Origin: CAVVTR01 sp963751245 | Lineage (GTDB): Bacteria; Acidobacteriota; Thermoanaerobaculia; Thermoanaerobaculales; Thermoanaerobaculaceae | DNA: 64,000 nt | Assembly (NCBI GenBank): GCA_963751245.1 | Contig: CAVVTR010000004.1 | Coordinates: 1 to 64,000, forward strand | Reading direction: 5' to 3' | Shown here: positions 35,075 to 44,134 of the stretch, piece by piece | Layout: each line of letters starts with the position of its first letter | Position numbering within the stretch: position 1 is the stretch's first letter | The notes under the pieces: generated by a model | The model's input: only the letters and a program-made list of their open reading frames with translations | The model's database searches: none | Told to the model about the DNA's origin: nothing | Position numbers and translations under genes: made by a program

Positions 35075-35209
35075 GTCCGTGGGCAAAAATCTTGGCAAAG
35101 AACTGCAGCGGGAAGTGCCGGACCGCGCCCCGGTTGAAGGCACGAACGGAGGGGGAGCAGGACGCTGGTCCCGCGGAAGCGGAGCCCCAGGCGACGATCG
35201 CCCCCGGGG

Positions 35210-35338
35210 TCAGTGGGACGCCGTTGAAGGTGGGTGCTCGACCCTCCACTGGGCGAGCAGCTTGAGGTAGGCCGCGGTCTCGTCGTGGTCGCGCAGGAGC
35301 TCGGCGTGGTGATCCCGCAGCGCCACCAACAGCTGCAT
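35210..35338 (-). CDS. very small ORF of unknown function (second of a pair)
   Basis: 42 codons starting MQLLVALRDHHAELLRDHDE and continuing as an amphipathic helix with KLLAQW. It starts directly after the TAA of the 45-codon frame at 35339-35476 and in the same frame, so the two could be halves of one gene broken by a stop codon. I do not recognise either part. The region is otherwise gene-poor. Confidence 0.3.
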   Translation of the reverse strand: MQLLVALRDHHAELLRDHDETAAYLKLLAQWRVEHPPSTASH

Positions 35339-35476
35339 TTACGCCATCGCCGGGGGCAGCGAGGCGGCGCTCGCGAGCGCCGCCGGCAGCTCGAGCACCA
35401 CGTCCTGCATGTCCGGCAGCGGAGGCTCCTGGACGACGGGCACGATGAGCCTGAACTTGATGCTTCGGACGGCCAT
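35339..35476 (-). CDS. very small ORF of unknown function (first of a pair)
   Basis: 45 codons, MAVRSIKFRLIVPVVQEPPL continuing to LPAALASAASLPPAMA, then TAA followed at once by ATG. There is no good ribosome-binding site; GGGGCC precedes the start. It lies in the accessory-looking gap between tRNA-Ala and the subtilase gene. It may be a remnant. Confidence 0.3.
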   Translation of the reverse strand: MAVRSIKFRLIVPVVQEPPLPDMQDVVLELPAALASAASLPPAMA

Positions 35477-35878
35477 AGGCCCCCCGGCGCCTGGGGGAAG
35501 GTCCGTTCCCCAGAGGGATGTCGTGCTCTCATGCTACCGCACCCGACTCCCGTCCCTTCGGAGGGCCGCTCCGCAGGCTGGAGTGGCTCTCCGCCCCTAC
35601 AGAGCCACGAAGAGGTGATCACTACCGTTGCGGTATTCAGCGAGATAGGGTAGCGTCGTGACAGACCGATGATCCCTCATATGGCGATCACCTCGTTCAG
35701 CACCCAGGCTCCTGCCTCCGGGACGTTGGCCGGTCGCGCGGGAGATGAAGGGAGGACACGGAGCTTCGAGCAAGATGAGAGCCACCCACCACGGTCCCAT
35801 GGGATGCGGGCCGCCCTGTTGCACGGCGGGAGCTGCGAGATCCACTGAAGCACTCGAAGATAGGGGGATGTTTGAGCT
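35477..35878. other. gap upstream of the subtilase gene
   Basis: No gene is seen. An 8-bp inverted repeat (AGGTGATC at 35613-35620, GATCACCT at 35686-35693) encloses a small TACCG-TTG-CGGTA hairpin, possibly a regulatory element or remnant. A weak TTGCGG-17-TAGCGT promoter-like pair lies at about 35628-35656. The base composition is lower in GC than the core genome. Confidence 0.35.
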
Positions 35879-38425
35879 ATGAGGAACTCCACAGGGCACG
35901 TCCAGAAACCACGTCTCGCCTCCACAATAGGCCTCATGTTCTTGCTCTGCGCCTTCGTCACGATCCCGCAGGCCCTGGCCGGCACGAAGGCTCTCGTCGA
36001 CAAGTCCGTCTTCTCCGCCAATGGAAAGCGCGCCACAGTCCCGCTCCCTCAGGCCGCCATCGAAGCTCTTGGGGCCAGGGTCGTCGAAGATTACGAGACC
36101 ATGGCCGTCGTGGACCTTGGTCCAGCCAACGCGCGAGGGCTGAGCGAGGCCGTCGGGCTTTCGGTCTCTCCCCTCCCCAACCACGACAAGATCCTGCTCC
36201 GCGATTACACGCTGGACTCGTCCAGTGGTCTTCCCCCAGGCCTCACGAACCCGGCCTTCCCCGGTAACGCGTCGAACCTGTACCTCGTCGTGTTCCGGTC
36301 AATCCCCAAGCCCGAATGGCTTGAGAGTCTCGAGACCTCCGGGGCGCGCGTGGTGAGCTACATGCCCGAGAACGCCTATCTGGCCTACGGGTCTCTCAAC
36401 GTCTTGGAGGCGTTCCGAGCCAAGCAAGGGCCGGTGATCAACGTGCTGCCATACGTGCCTGCCTTCCGACACCTGGAGGGCAAGAACGCCTTCGATCCCG
36501 ACGGTTATGGCGCGGTGATGGTCAAGGTCCTGGACGTGCCGACAAACAACGCGACCGTCGCCGAAATCCGAGGCGCCGCCCTACCGGGAACACTCAGCAG
36601 CTTTGAACTCGATGGAGCAACGTGTTTCCTGGCGGAACTCCCCTCAACCATGGTTGAAGGGCTGGCGTACGAGCCAGAAGTCATCTCGATCGAGCGCGCT
36701 CCCCACCTCCAACCATCCGGAGAGCGGAGCGCGCTAATCGTCGCGGGCGAACTCGACACTGTCAGTCAGGGTGGCCGAGACGTCTTCGTGCCGAAATGCT
36801 CGCGTAACTACTACGACTGGCTGAACGAAAACCAGCTCTCGAATCTGTCCGACATTACCCTTGGTATCCTCGATACTGGCCTAGACATCGGGAGCACCTC
36901 GGACGTCCACAAAGACTTCCTAGATACCGCGACCCCCCCGTCGAGTCGGGTCGTGTACCAGGGCAACGAGGGCGGGAGCGTGAATGGGCCCACGGACTGT
37001 GTGGGCCACGGCACGCTCGTTGCGTCCGTGATGGCCGGGAGCGGAGGAAGCACAAACGCCACGCAGTTTTCCGAGTCAACGTCCTGCGGCACCGGCCAAT
37101 TCTGGATGGGAACCGGCATCGCACCAACTGCGAACATCGCGAGCAGCAAGATTTATGACGACATTCAAGCGAATTGGACCGCCATTCCAGGTCGGACTGG
37201 AACGGCTCTCGGAGTATTCGCCTACCGTGGGATCCCGATAGCCAACCTTAGCTCGAATGATACGTCGGAATCCGGCTACTCGTCCTTCGCCCAGTTGCTA
37301 GACACCTGTGTCAGAGATGCGACGGCGGCTCTCCCCGGAGGGCTTCAAACGCATACGCCCATCCTGATTACGGTATCCGCTGGCAATGACACATTCACTC
37401 CAGTAGGGGAGCCTGGTCCTGCGAAGAACGTGATCACGGTTGGCGCGTCGGAAGGATACAACCCAAACTCCTATGACTCCTCTCGGGACCAGAAGATCTG
37501 TTGGGATCCGGATAGGGCCGACAACGCGTACGACGTCGCCTCTAAGAGCTGCGTCGGGACACCCGATGGGCGTGTCAAACCCGACGTTGTGGCTCCTGGT
37601 ACGAAGATAGTGGGCGCTGCGACCAGGGATCCGAATTATGCGCTTTGGAGCAGGACAGACCATAGTCACTGTTGGACACACGTTGACTGCCTGCCGAATT
37701 TCATCGCCACCGATGGGACCTACGGTGAGGTTGGAGCATACGGAACGAGCTTCGCTGCGCCAGCAGCCGCCGGCGCTGCAGGGCTACTGTATAAATGGTT
37801 TAAGACTAGGCTCTATGGCCAGGCGCCGAGCCCAGCAACGACAAAGGCCATGCTCATCAACTCTGCCGTTGATATACAGGGCGGGCGATACGACACACTC
37901 ACCGTCGATCATATCCCTTCGAACTACCAAGGGTGGGGGAAGGTTGATCTGCGGCGGAGCTTTCCAACAGGGGACACCTGGTTCATGGTCAACCAATCCG
38001 TGGTCTTCACCGCAAGCGGAGGCTCGCCCTGGGTTGGGCAGTTCCAAGTGCCCAGCGGAGCAACGCCTGTCCGGGTAACGCTTGTGTGGACTGATGCTCC
38101 CGGAAGCCCAGGATCCAGTCATCCACTGGTGAACGATCTCGACCTGAAGGTGTCTCTCGTGGATTCGAATAATCAGTGCTGGATGGCGGCCGGCAACACA
38201 TCGATCTCGGAGTCGTCAGGACTTTCCGTCTTGGTACCTTGCAGTTCGACCCTCGTGCTGGACACAGACAACAATGTGGAGCAGGTCATCTTCTCAGCCA
38301 ACGCGGGCACCTATTTCGAGGTGACTGTGACGCCGCGCTCCCTCAACGCGAAGGCTATTCCGTGGGGCGCAGGTACGGTGAACCAGGACTTCGGCCTCTT
38401 CGTCGAGAATGGACGTGTGCAATGA
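35879..38425 (+). CDS. subtilisin-like S8 family serine protease
   Basis: 848 residues, exported (signal peptide with LMFLLCAFVTIPQALAG). A long N-terminal propeptide-like region (~35-290) precedes the S8 catalytic domain: Asp in ITLGILDTGLDIG, His in DCVGHGTLVASVMAG, the oxyanion Asn region in ILITVSAGNDTF and the Ser in AYGTSFAAPAAAGAAGLL. The C-terminal ~150 residues form a beta-sandwich (VRVTLVWTDAPGSPGSSHPL), a kind of proprotein-convertase-like P domain that often follows such catalytic domains. Its codon use (many AAT, GAT, TAT, ATA) and lower GC set it apart from almost every other gene here, suggesting horizontal acquisition. The stop codon overlaps the start of the first SBBP protein by 4 bp, so the protease and the two propeller proteins are one operon and may be processed or displayed together. 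Confidence 0.9.
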   Translation: MRNSTGHVQKPRLASTIGLMFLLCAFVTIPQALAGTKALVDKSVFSANGKRATVPLPQAAIEALGARVVEDYETMAVVDLGPANARGLSEAVGLSVSPLPNHDKILLRDYTLDSSSGLPPGLTNPAFPGNASNLYLVVFRSIPKPEWLESLETSGARVVSYMPENAYLAYGSLNVLEAFRAKQGPVINVLPYVPAFRHLEGKNAFDPDGYGAVMVKVLDVPTNNATVAEIRGAALPGTLSSFELDGATCFLAELPSTMVEGLAYEPEVISIERAPHLQPSGERSALIVAGELDTVSQGGRDVFVPKCSRNYYDWLNENQLSNLSDITLGILDTGLDIGSTSDVHKDFLDTATPPSSRVVYQGNEGGSVNGPTDCVGHGTLVASVMAGSGGSTNATQFSESTSCGTGQFWMGTGIAPTANIASSKIYDDIQANWTAIPGRTGTALGVFAYRGIPIANLSSNDTSESGYSSFAQLLDTCVRDATAALPGGLQTHTPILITVSAGNDTFTPVGEPGPAKNVITVGASEGYNPNSYDSSRDQKICWDPDRADNAYDVASKSCVGTPDGRVKPDVVAPGTKIVGAATRDPNYALWSRTDHSHCWTHVDCLPNFIATDGTYGEVGAYGTSFAAPAAAGAAGLLYKWFKTRLYGQAPSPATTKAMLINSAVDIQGGRYDTLTVDHIPSNYQGWGKVDLRRSFPTGDTWFMVNQSVVFTASGGSPWVGQFQVPSGATPVRVTLVWTDAPGSPGSSHPLVNDLDLKVSLVDSNNQCWMAAGNTSISESSGLSVLVPCSSTLVLDTDNNVEQVIFSANAGTYFEVTVTPRSLNAKAIPWGAGTVNQDFGLFVENGRVQ

Positions 38426-41232
38426 CCAATCATGTGTTGCCGCTTGCCAGGTCGAGCAACCGACGACTTGGACTCCCGCGATTTGGTGCTCAGCGGACTG
38501 CGCGCCAAATCTCTCTGCTGGTAGTTCTGACACTACTGCCTCTTGCTCCAATCTGTCGTGCTGCGGAGAGCCCCATCCACCCCGCGCTGCTCTGGGCCCG
38601 CTACCTCGGCGGGGCCGGCAGCGACATGGCCTCGCGGGTCATCGCCGACGGTGAGGGCGGTACCTGGCTGGCCGGAACGACGACCGACCCTTCGTCGTGG
38701 GACACGGAAGGCGTGACGCCGGCAAAACTCGGTTCCGGTGGTGGGAGCTCGGATGTGTTCCTCGCTCACCTGGACGCCGCGGGGCAGATGAAGGTCCTCA
38801 TCTTCCTCGGAGGCAGCGCCGAGGAAAGCGTGGGCGGCCTGGTTCGCACCGCGGGAGGAGACGTCGTCATCGCGGGCGGTACCGACTCTACGGACTTCCC
38901 GACCACGCCCGGGGCTTTCCAGCAGGCGCCGGCAGGGGGCGAGGACGCGTTCGTCACCAAGGTCAGCGCCACAGGCGCGCTCGTCTGGTCCACGCTGTTG
39001 GGCGGCAGCCCCGGCGACAACGCCCTCGGCGACGACGAGGCAGCCAGTGCCGCTTTGCTGGCGGACGGCTCGGTGGCCGTCGGGGGAACGACCTCGTCGT
39101 TCGATTTCCCGGGCGTCGATCCGCTGCAATCGGTGGAGGGGGCCCTTGCCATCGATGGGTTCGTCGCTGTCCTGGACCCGGACAGCGGCGCTGTGGAGTT
39201 CTCGACGCCTCTCGGTGGCTCGGGATGGGACAACGTCACCGCCGTCGCGGCGGGGGGTTCCGCCAGCATGGTCGTAGCGGGCCTCACGTCCTCGTCGGAC
39301 TTTCCGGTCCTACAGCCATACCAGGGAACTCTCGCGGGCAACGGTGATGCGTTCGTCCTCGAGCTCTCCTGGCCCGGACGCGAGCTGATCTTCAGCACGT
39401 TCCTGGGGGGCAGCCTCGAGGATCGGGCCGACGGCGTCGCGGTAGCCGGTGATGGTCGCGTAGTCGTCGCCGGCCCCACCGAGTCCCCCGACTTTCCCAG
39501 GACACCAGGCGCTCTGGATCGAACGACCACCGGCATCGAGAACCTCTTCGTCACGGGCATGACCGCGGATGGGTCCGGCCTCGTCTCAAGTGGGTTGCTC
39601 CCCCTTGGCACGCTCCCGGTGGGGCCGACTGGCGCAATCCAGCAGCCAGAGCAGATCTCCGTTCACGTCGACGCCGGCGGCCTGAGCTGGGTGACAGGCT
39701 CGACCAGCTCACCGGACGTCCAGCTCGTCTCGGCGCTTCAGGACCATTCGGCGACGTTGGGGCCGTCGCTCGCTGGTCGGGACGGTTTCGTCAGCGTTCT
39801 GACGGCCGACGCCACGGCGTTGGTGTTCTCGACGTACGTCGGTGGCTCGGCGTACGACTACGTCCGGGACCTAGCCTTCGGACCCGAGGGCGCCGTCGTC
39901 CTTGCCGGGAGTACCGACTCCGTTGATTTCCCAAGAGCCGCAGACGCCTTCCATGGCGGCACCGATGCCTTCCTCGTGCGGTTGACGACGGCTTCTCCAG
40001 GCCTGGCGGCCACGGTGGCAGGATCGCCCAGCTCCGGGTTGGCGCCGCTGACGGTCTCGTTCACCGGGTTCGGGTCCGGAGGTACAGGCATCTACACCTA
40101 CGACTGGGACTTCGGGGATGGCTCGTCCCACTCCTCCCAACCCAATCCCAGCCACAGCTACACCGTGGGAGGAACGTACACCGCCACGCTCACTGTGACC
40201 GACTCGGCAAACGCCACGGCTTCCGCGTCGATCCAAGTCACCGTCGAAGCGACGTGCACGATAGGCTGTACCGCCACGGTCCCACTCGCGACCTCCGCTC
40301 TCGGTGCCTCCCCCCTCGGGCCGGTGCCGTTCGCGGCCACGGCCTCGCCGTCCTCGGACTGCCCGCTGACGCCCACCTTCCTGTGGGACTTCGGCGATGG
40401 AACGACCTCCACGCAGCAAAACCCGTCCCACAGCTATCCGGCCCAGGGGCTCTACGACTGGACGCTGACCGTGACGCTGGGCGAGCACACCTGCCAGCGT
40501 CACGGCACCGTGACGGTGACGGGCCTGTCTGACGTCTCGAGCCTGCAGATCATCCCCGCCGTCGCCCACAACCCCGGCGTCGCTGGCACGCTGTGGCGCA
40601 CGGACGTCACCGTCGTCAACCGCGGCACGTCGCCGGCGAACCTCGCGATCGTCTACGCCACCGCTGAGGGCAGCACGCTTCGATCCGCCACCCTCGCGGC
40701 CGGCGCCACGGTCGAGTGGCCCGACGTCCTGGCGTCGCTGTTCGGCCTCCCGATGGAGGCCGCCAGCCAGGGCACGCTGCAGGTCGCCGCGGACCGGCCG
40801 GTCGCGCTGGTCGCCCGCACCTACGACGAGACGACGGCGGGCACGCTGGGCGCCGCGTACCCGGCGCTCGGACAGACGGACGGAATCACCTCCGGTGAGA
40901 CCGGAATCCTCCCGGGACTGAAGAGCTCCACCGGCTTTCGCACCAACCTCGGCCTCGTGAACCTCGGCGGCTCCGACGGCCAGGCCCGGGTGACCCTCTA
41001 CGCGGCCTCCGGCGAGACCCTCGGCACGCCCCTGGTCCTGAGCGTCCCCGGTGGCCAGTGGGTCCCGGTGAACGACGTCTTCGCGCGGGCCGGCGCCGGA
41101 GCACAAGACCTGGCCTACGCCACCGTGGAGGTCCTCACCCCCGGCGCCCGGATCTGGGCCTACGCCTCCGTCGTCGACAACGGCACCGGCGACCCGACGA
41201 TGGTGCCGATGATCGTGCCGCCGCGCTCGTGA
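38422..41232 (+). CDS. SBBP seven-bladed propeller protein with two PKD domains (paralogue 1)
   Basis: 936 residues. The start is the ATG at 38422, overlapping the protease stop. A basic N-terminus and hydrophobic segment (ISLLVVLTLLPLAPICRA) form the signal. Seven repeats follow, most with a 'FSTxLGGSxxD...VVAGxTxSxDFP' core: RYLGGAGSDMASRVIADGEG, LIFLGGSAEESVGGL, VWSTLLGGSPGD, EFSTPLGGSGWD, IFSTFLGGSLED, a divergent sixth, and VFSTYVGGSAYD. They should close a seven-bladed beta-propeller. Two PKD domains follow (YDWDFGDGSSH and FLWDFGDGTTS), then a ~230-residue C-terminal domain (IIPAVAHNPGVAGTLWRTDV to the end) that is highly similar in the next gene. It is a secreted or surface protein, function unknown. 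Confidence 0.85.
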   Translation: MTNHVLPLARSSNRRLGLPRFGAQRTARQISLLVVLTLLPLAPICRAAESPIHPALLWARYLGGAGSDMASRVIADGEGGTWLAGTTTDPSSWDTEGVTPAKLGSGGGSSDVFLAHLDAAGQMKVLIFLGGSAEESVGGLVRTAGGDVVIAGGTDSTDFPTTPGAFQQAPAGGEDAFVTKVSATGALVWSTLLGGSPGDNALGDDEAASAALLADGSVAVGGTTSSFDFPGVDPLQSVEGALAIDGFVAVLDPDSGAVEFSTPLGGSGWDNVTAVAAGGSASMVVAGLTSSSDFPVLQPYQGTLAGNGDAFVLELSWPGRELIFSTFLGGSLEDRADGVAVAGDGRVVVAGPTESPDFPRTPGALDRTTTGIENLFVTGMTADGSGLVSSGLLPLGTLPVGPTGAIQQPEQISVHVDAGGLSWVTGSTSSPDVQLVSALQDHSATLGPSLAGRDGFVSVLTADATALVFSTYVGGSAYDYVRDLAFGPEGAVVLAGSTDSVDFPRAADAFHGGTDAFLVRLTTASPGLAATVAGSPSSGLAPLTVSFTGFGSGGTGIYTYDWDFGDGSSHSSQPNPSHSYTVGGTYTATLTVTDSANATASASIQVTVEATCTIGCTATVPLATSALGASPLGPVPFAATASPSSDCPLTPTFLWDFGDGTTSTQQNPSHSYPAQGLYDWTLTVTLGEHTCQRHGTVTVTGLSDVSSLQIIPAVAHNPGVAGTLWRTDVTVVNRGTSPANLAIVYATAEGSTLRSATLAAGATVEWPDVLASLFGLPMEAASQGTLQVAADRPVALVARTYDETTAGTLGAAYPALGQTDGITSGETGILPGLKSSTGFRTNLGLVNLGGSDGQARVTLYAASGETLGTPLVLSVPGGQWVPVNDVFARAGAGAQDLAYATVEVLTPGARIWAYASVVDNGTGDPTMVPMIVPPRS
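40918..40977 (+). repeat. exact 60-bp direct repeat, copy 1
   Basis: Identical over 60 bases to 43671-43730, within the conserved C-terminal domain of the two SBBP/PKD paralogues. Similarity extends, with scattered changes, over roughly 40560-41220 against 43300-43970. Confidence 0.9.
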
Positions 41233-41252
41233 CTGCTAGCTCTGGAGGAGAG

Positions 41253-43976
41253 ATGCACAGACCCGCGAAGCCGACCACCCCGAAACCCCACATTCGCTCC
41301 AGTCTCCTCTTCCTGGCGCTCGTGCTGCTCGCGGCGCCGCTTCTCGGCGCGGAGGACGCGATGAACCCCGGACTGGCTTGGTCGCGCTACCTCGGCGGGG
41401 CGGGCGGGGACGAGGCATCGCGCGTGGTCGCCGATGGACAGGGGGGACTGTGGGTCGCCGGGAGGACCACCGACGTCACCTCCTGGGATACGGCGGGCGT
41501 GACGCCGGTCCGGATCGGTGGCGGCGGGGGTACTGACATGTTTCTTGCCCGGCTCGGTCCCGAGGGGCAGGTGAGTCGGCTGATCTTCGTGGGGGGAACA
41601 GGATACGACGTCGCCTCGGACCTTGCCGTGGTCCCGGGTCGAGGCGTGGTCGTGGCCGGGACAACCTCTTCGGCCGATTTCCCGGGTGTGGACGACGCTC
41701 AGCCAGGGGAGACTGTGGCCGTCGCGTTCGAGGTCGGGGACGACGGTGCCCTGGGCTGGGCAACAGCCCTGGGCGGCTCCTCCTTGAGCGGTGGAGTTTC
41801 CGTTGCCCTCACGCCCGACGGATCGGTCGCGCTCGCCGGGACCACGTCATCGTCCGGCTTCCCCCTCCTCCACCCTCTGAGCCTGAGCATGTCGCTCGGC
41901 GTCTCGCACGGCTTTATCGCCGTGCTCGCCGGCGACACCGGTGCATTGCGGTTCTCAACCCTCCTCGGAGGGTCCGGCGAGGACCGGATCAACGCCCTCG
42001 CCGCTGGTCCGGACGGGACGCTCACCGTCGTCGGCGACACGTTCTCGGAAGACTTTCCCGTCACGAACCCGGTGCAGCCGGCGTTCGGCGGCAGCTCGGG
42101 CTGCGACGGCGACGCCTTCGTGGCCACGGTCGCGTGGCAGGAACGAGCGCTCGTCTTCAGCAGCTACCTGGGAGGAAGTCTCGGAGAGGTCGGGGATTCG
42201 GTGACGGTGGACGGCGCCGGTCGTCTCACCGTGTTGGGCGAGACAACTTCGACTGACTTCCCGTGGACGGCCGGCAGCTACTTGCTCGAGCCCGGCGGCA
42301 TCAGCCTGTTCATCTCGCGGGTCGGCACCTCGCCGCCCGAGCTCGACTGGGCCGCCGGACTGCCCCTTCTGCCCCCGGGGGACCCTCTTGGAGGCGGAGT
42401 TTTGTGTCTGCTACAAGAAGGTAGGTTCGGGGTGGCTCTCGACAGTCTCGGCAGGGTCTGGGTTGCCGGGAGGATCGGCTACGCAGGCTTCCCCCTGGTG
42501 GATCCTATCGACAGCCACCTCGAACACGCGGACGCCTTCGTCAGCGTCCTTGCGAGTGACGGAGCGAGCCTCGTGTTCTCGACCTATCTCGGCGGCTCCG
42601 GTTCCGACGGAGCCGTTGGCGTGAGCATCGTTCCCGACGGAGGTGTGATCGTCGCGGGGTCGACTGACTCGGCGGACTTCCCCTCGGCGAGCGGCTCGTA
42701 CCACGGCGGAGGAGACGTCTTCGTGGCCCGGATCTCCACGGACGCCGCGCCCTTGACCGCGAGCGCCGCGGCCTCTCCGGGGTCCGGCCTGGCGCCGTTG
42801 ACGGTCAACTTCTCCGCCGGCGCGTCGGGTGGTACGGGCGTGTACGACAGCTATAGCTGGGACTTCGGGGACGGCTCGCCGCACGCCTCCGGCAAGAACC
42901 CCTCGCACACCTATACGGTGGGTGGCACCTATACGGCCACGCTCACGGTGACCGACTCGATGGGCGCCACGGCCTCGGCCCCCGTGGAGGTCACCGTCGA
43001 GGCGACCTGCAGCATCGGCTGCACCGCGACGGCCCCGCTGATGACCTCGGTCCTGGGCACGACGACCTTGGAACCGGTGCCGTTTTCGGCCACGGCCTCG
43101 CCGTCGTCGGACTGTCCCCTCACGCCCGCCTTCCTGTGGGAGTTCGGGGACGGAACGACGTCGACCGAGCAGAATCCGCACCACGCCTATCCCGAGCCGG
43201 GGATCTACGACTGGACGCTCACCGTCACCCTCGCTGAGAACGCCTGCTACCGGCACGGCACAGTGGCGGTCACGGACCTCTCCGGGTTCGCCGGCATGCA
43301 GGTCATCCCCGCCACCGCCCACAACCCCGGCATCGGCGGTACCCTGTGGCGTACCGACGTGACGGCGGTCAACCGCGGCGCGTCCCCGGCCGGCGTGGCC
43401 TTCGTCTACGTCACCGGCGAAGGCCGCACGCTCCGGTCTGCCACGATTCCGGCCGGCGGCACGGTGGAGTGGCCCGACATTCTTGCGTCCCTGTTCGGCA
43501 TCCCGATGACGGCGACCGGCCAGGGCACGCTGCAGGTCGCCTCGGACCGGCCGGTGGCGCTGGTCGCCCGCACCTACGACGAGACGACCGAGGGCACCCT
43601 GGGTGCCGCGTACCCGGCGCTCGGCCCGGCCGACGGCGTCACCTCGGGCGAGACCGGCATCCTTTCGGGCCTGAAGAGCTCCACCGGCTTTCGCACCAAC
43701 CTCGGCCTCGTGAACCTCGGCGGCTCCGACTGCCAGGCCCGGGTGACGCTCTACGCGGCCACCGGCGAGGCCCTCGGCACGCCGCTGGCCCTGAGCGTGC
43801 CCGGCGGCCAGTGGATCCCGGTGAACGACGTCTTCGCACGGGCCGGCGCCGGAGCGCAGGACCTCGCCTACGCCACCGTGGAGGTGGTCACCCCCGGTGC
43901 CCGCGTCTGGGCCTACGCCTCCGTCGTCGACAACGGCACCGGCGACCCGACCATGGTGCCGATGATCGTGCAGTAG
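41253..43976 (+). CDS. SBBP seven-bladed propeller protein with two PKD domains (paralogue 2)
   Basis: 907 residues. The ATG at 41253 follows TGGAGGAGAG and is 20 bp after the stop of paralogue 1. A signal peptide (SLLFLALVLLAAPLLGAE) is followed by seven SBBP-type blades (RYLGGAGGDEASRVVADGQG, LIFVGGTGYDVAS, GWATALGGSSLSG, RFSTLLGGSGED, VFSSYLGGSLGE, a divergent sixth, VFSTYLGGSGSDG). Two PKD domains (YSWDFGDGSPH, FLWEFGDGTTS) and the shared C-terminal domain follow. The propeller parts are only moderately similar to those of paralogue 1, whereas the last ~230 residues are nearly identical, so the end of the gene is either under strong constraint or homogenised by recombination. It is the last gene of the protease operon and is followed by a terminator. 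Confidence 0.85.
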   Translation: MHRPAKPTTPKPHIRSSLLFLALVLLAAPLLGAEDAMNPGLAWSRYLGGAGGDEASRVVADGQGGLWVAGRTTDVTSWDTAGVTPVRIGGGGGTDMFLARLGPEGQVSRLIFVGGTGYDVASDLAVVPGRGVVVAGTTSSADFPGVDDAQPGETVAVAFEVGDDGALGWATALGGSSLSGGVSVALTPDGSVALAGTTSSSGFPLLHPLSLSMSLGVSHGFIAVLAGDTGALRFSTLLGGSGEDRINALAAGPDGTLTVVGDTFSEDFPVTNPVQPAFGGSSGCDGDAFVATVAWQERALVFSSYLGGSLGEVGDSVTVDGAGRLTVLGETTSTDFPWTAGSYLLEPGGISLFISRVGTSPPELDWAAGLPLLPPGDPLGGGVLCLLQEGRFGVALDSLGRVWVAGRIGYAGFPLVDPIDSHLEHADAFVSVLASDGASLVFSTYLGGSGSDGAVGVSIVPDGGVIVAGSTDSADFPSASGSYHGGGDVFVARISTDAAPLTASAAASPGSGLAPLTVNFSAGASGGTGVYDSYSWDFGDGSPHASGKNPSHTYTVGGTYTATLTVTDSMGATASAPVEVTVEATCSIGCTATAPLMTSVLGTTTLEPVPFSATASPSSDCPLTPAFLWEFGDGTTSTEQNPHHAYPEPGIYDWTLTVTLAENACYRHGTVAVTDLSGFAGMQVIPATAHNPGIGGTLWRTDVTAVNRGASPAGVAFVYVTGEGRTLRSATIPAGGTVEWPDILASLFGIPMTATGQGTLQVASDRPVALVARTYDETTEGTLGAAYPALGPADGVTSGETGILSGLKSSTGFRTNLGLVNLGGSDCQARVTLYAATGEALGTPLALSVPGGQWIPVNDVFARAGAGAQDLAYATVEVVTPGARVWAYASVVDNGTGDPTMVPMIVQ
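43671..43730 (+). repeat. exact 60-bp direct repeat, copy 2
   Basis: Identical to 40918-40977. Recombination between the two copies would delete 2753 bp and fuse the paralogues in frame. Confidence 0.9.
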
Positions 43977-43990
43977 CCTTTCGTCTCGCC

Positions 43991-44028
43991 GACGGCGCCG
44001 GCCCAGGAGCCCCGGGGTCGGCGCCGTC
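43991..44028 (+). terminator. terminator of the protease/SBBP operon
   Basis: A 14-bp stem with one G-U pair (GACGGCGCCGGCCC / GGGTCGGCGCCGTC) and a 10-nt loop starts 14 bp after the stop codon. Confidence 0.7.
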
Positions 44029-44134
44029 TCCCACGTTCGACAGATACGAGGCGGCGCGCCGCGCCCGGCGCTCCCCGGAAGCCGGCGGCGCTCCCGGAGG
44101 TTGGACGGCGTAGACTCTCCCTCTGGAGGTGCCC

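Noticed and set aside
35339..35341. Stop codon between the two small ORFs as another recoded codon
   Set aside because: It is TAA, not TGA, and no hairpin follows at a suitable distance.
34957..44134. Prophage or integrative element using tRNA-Ala as attachment site
   Set aside because: No integrase, no phage genes and no repeat of the tRNA 3' end were found downstream; only composition supports an insertion.
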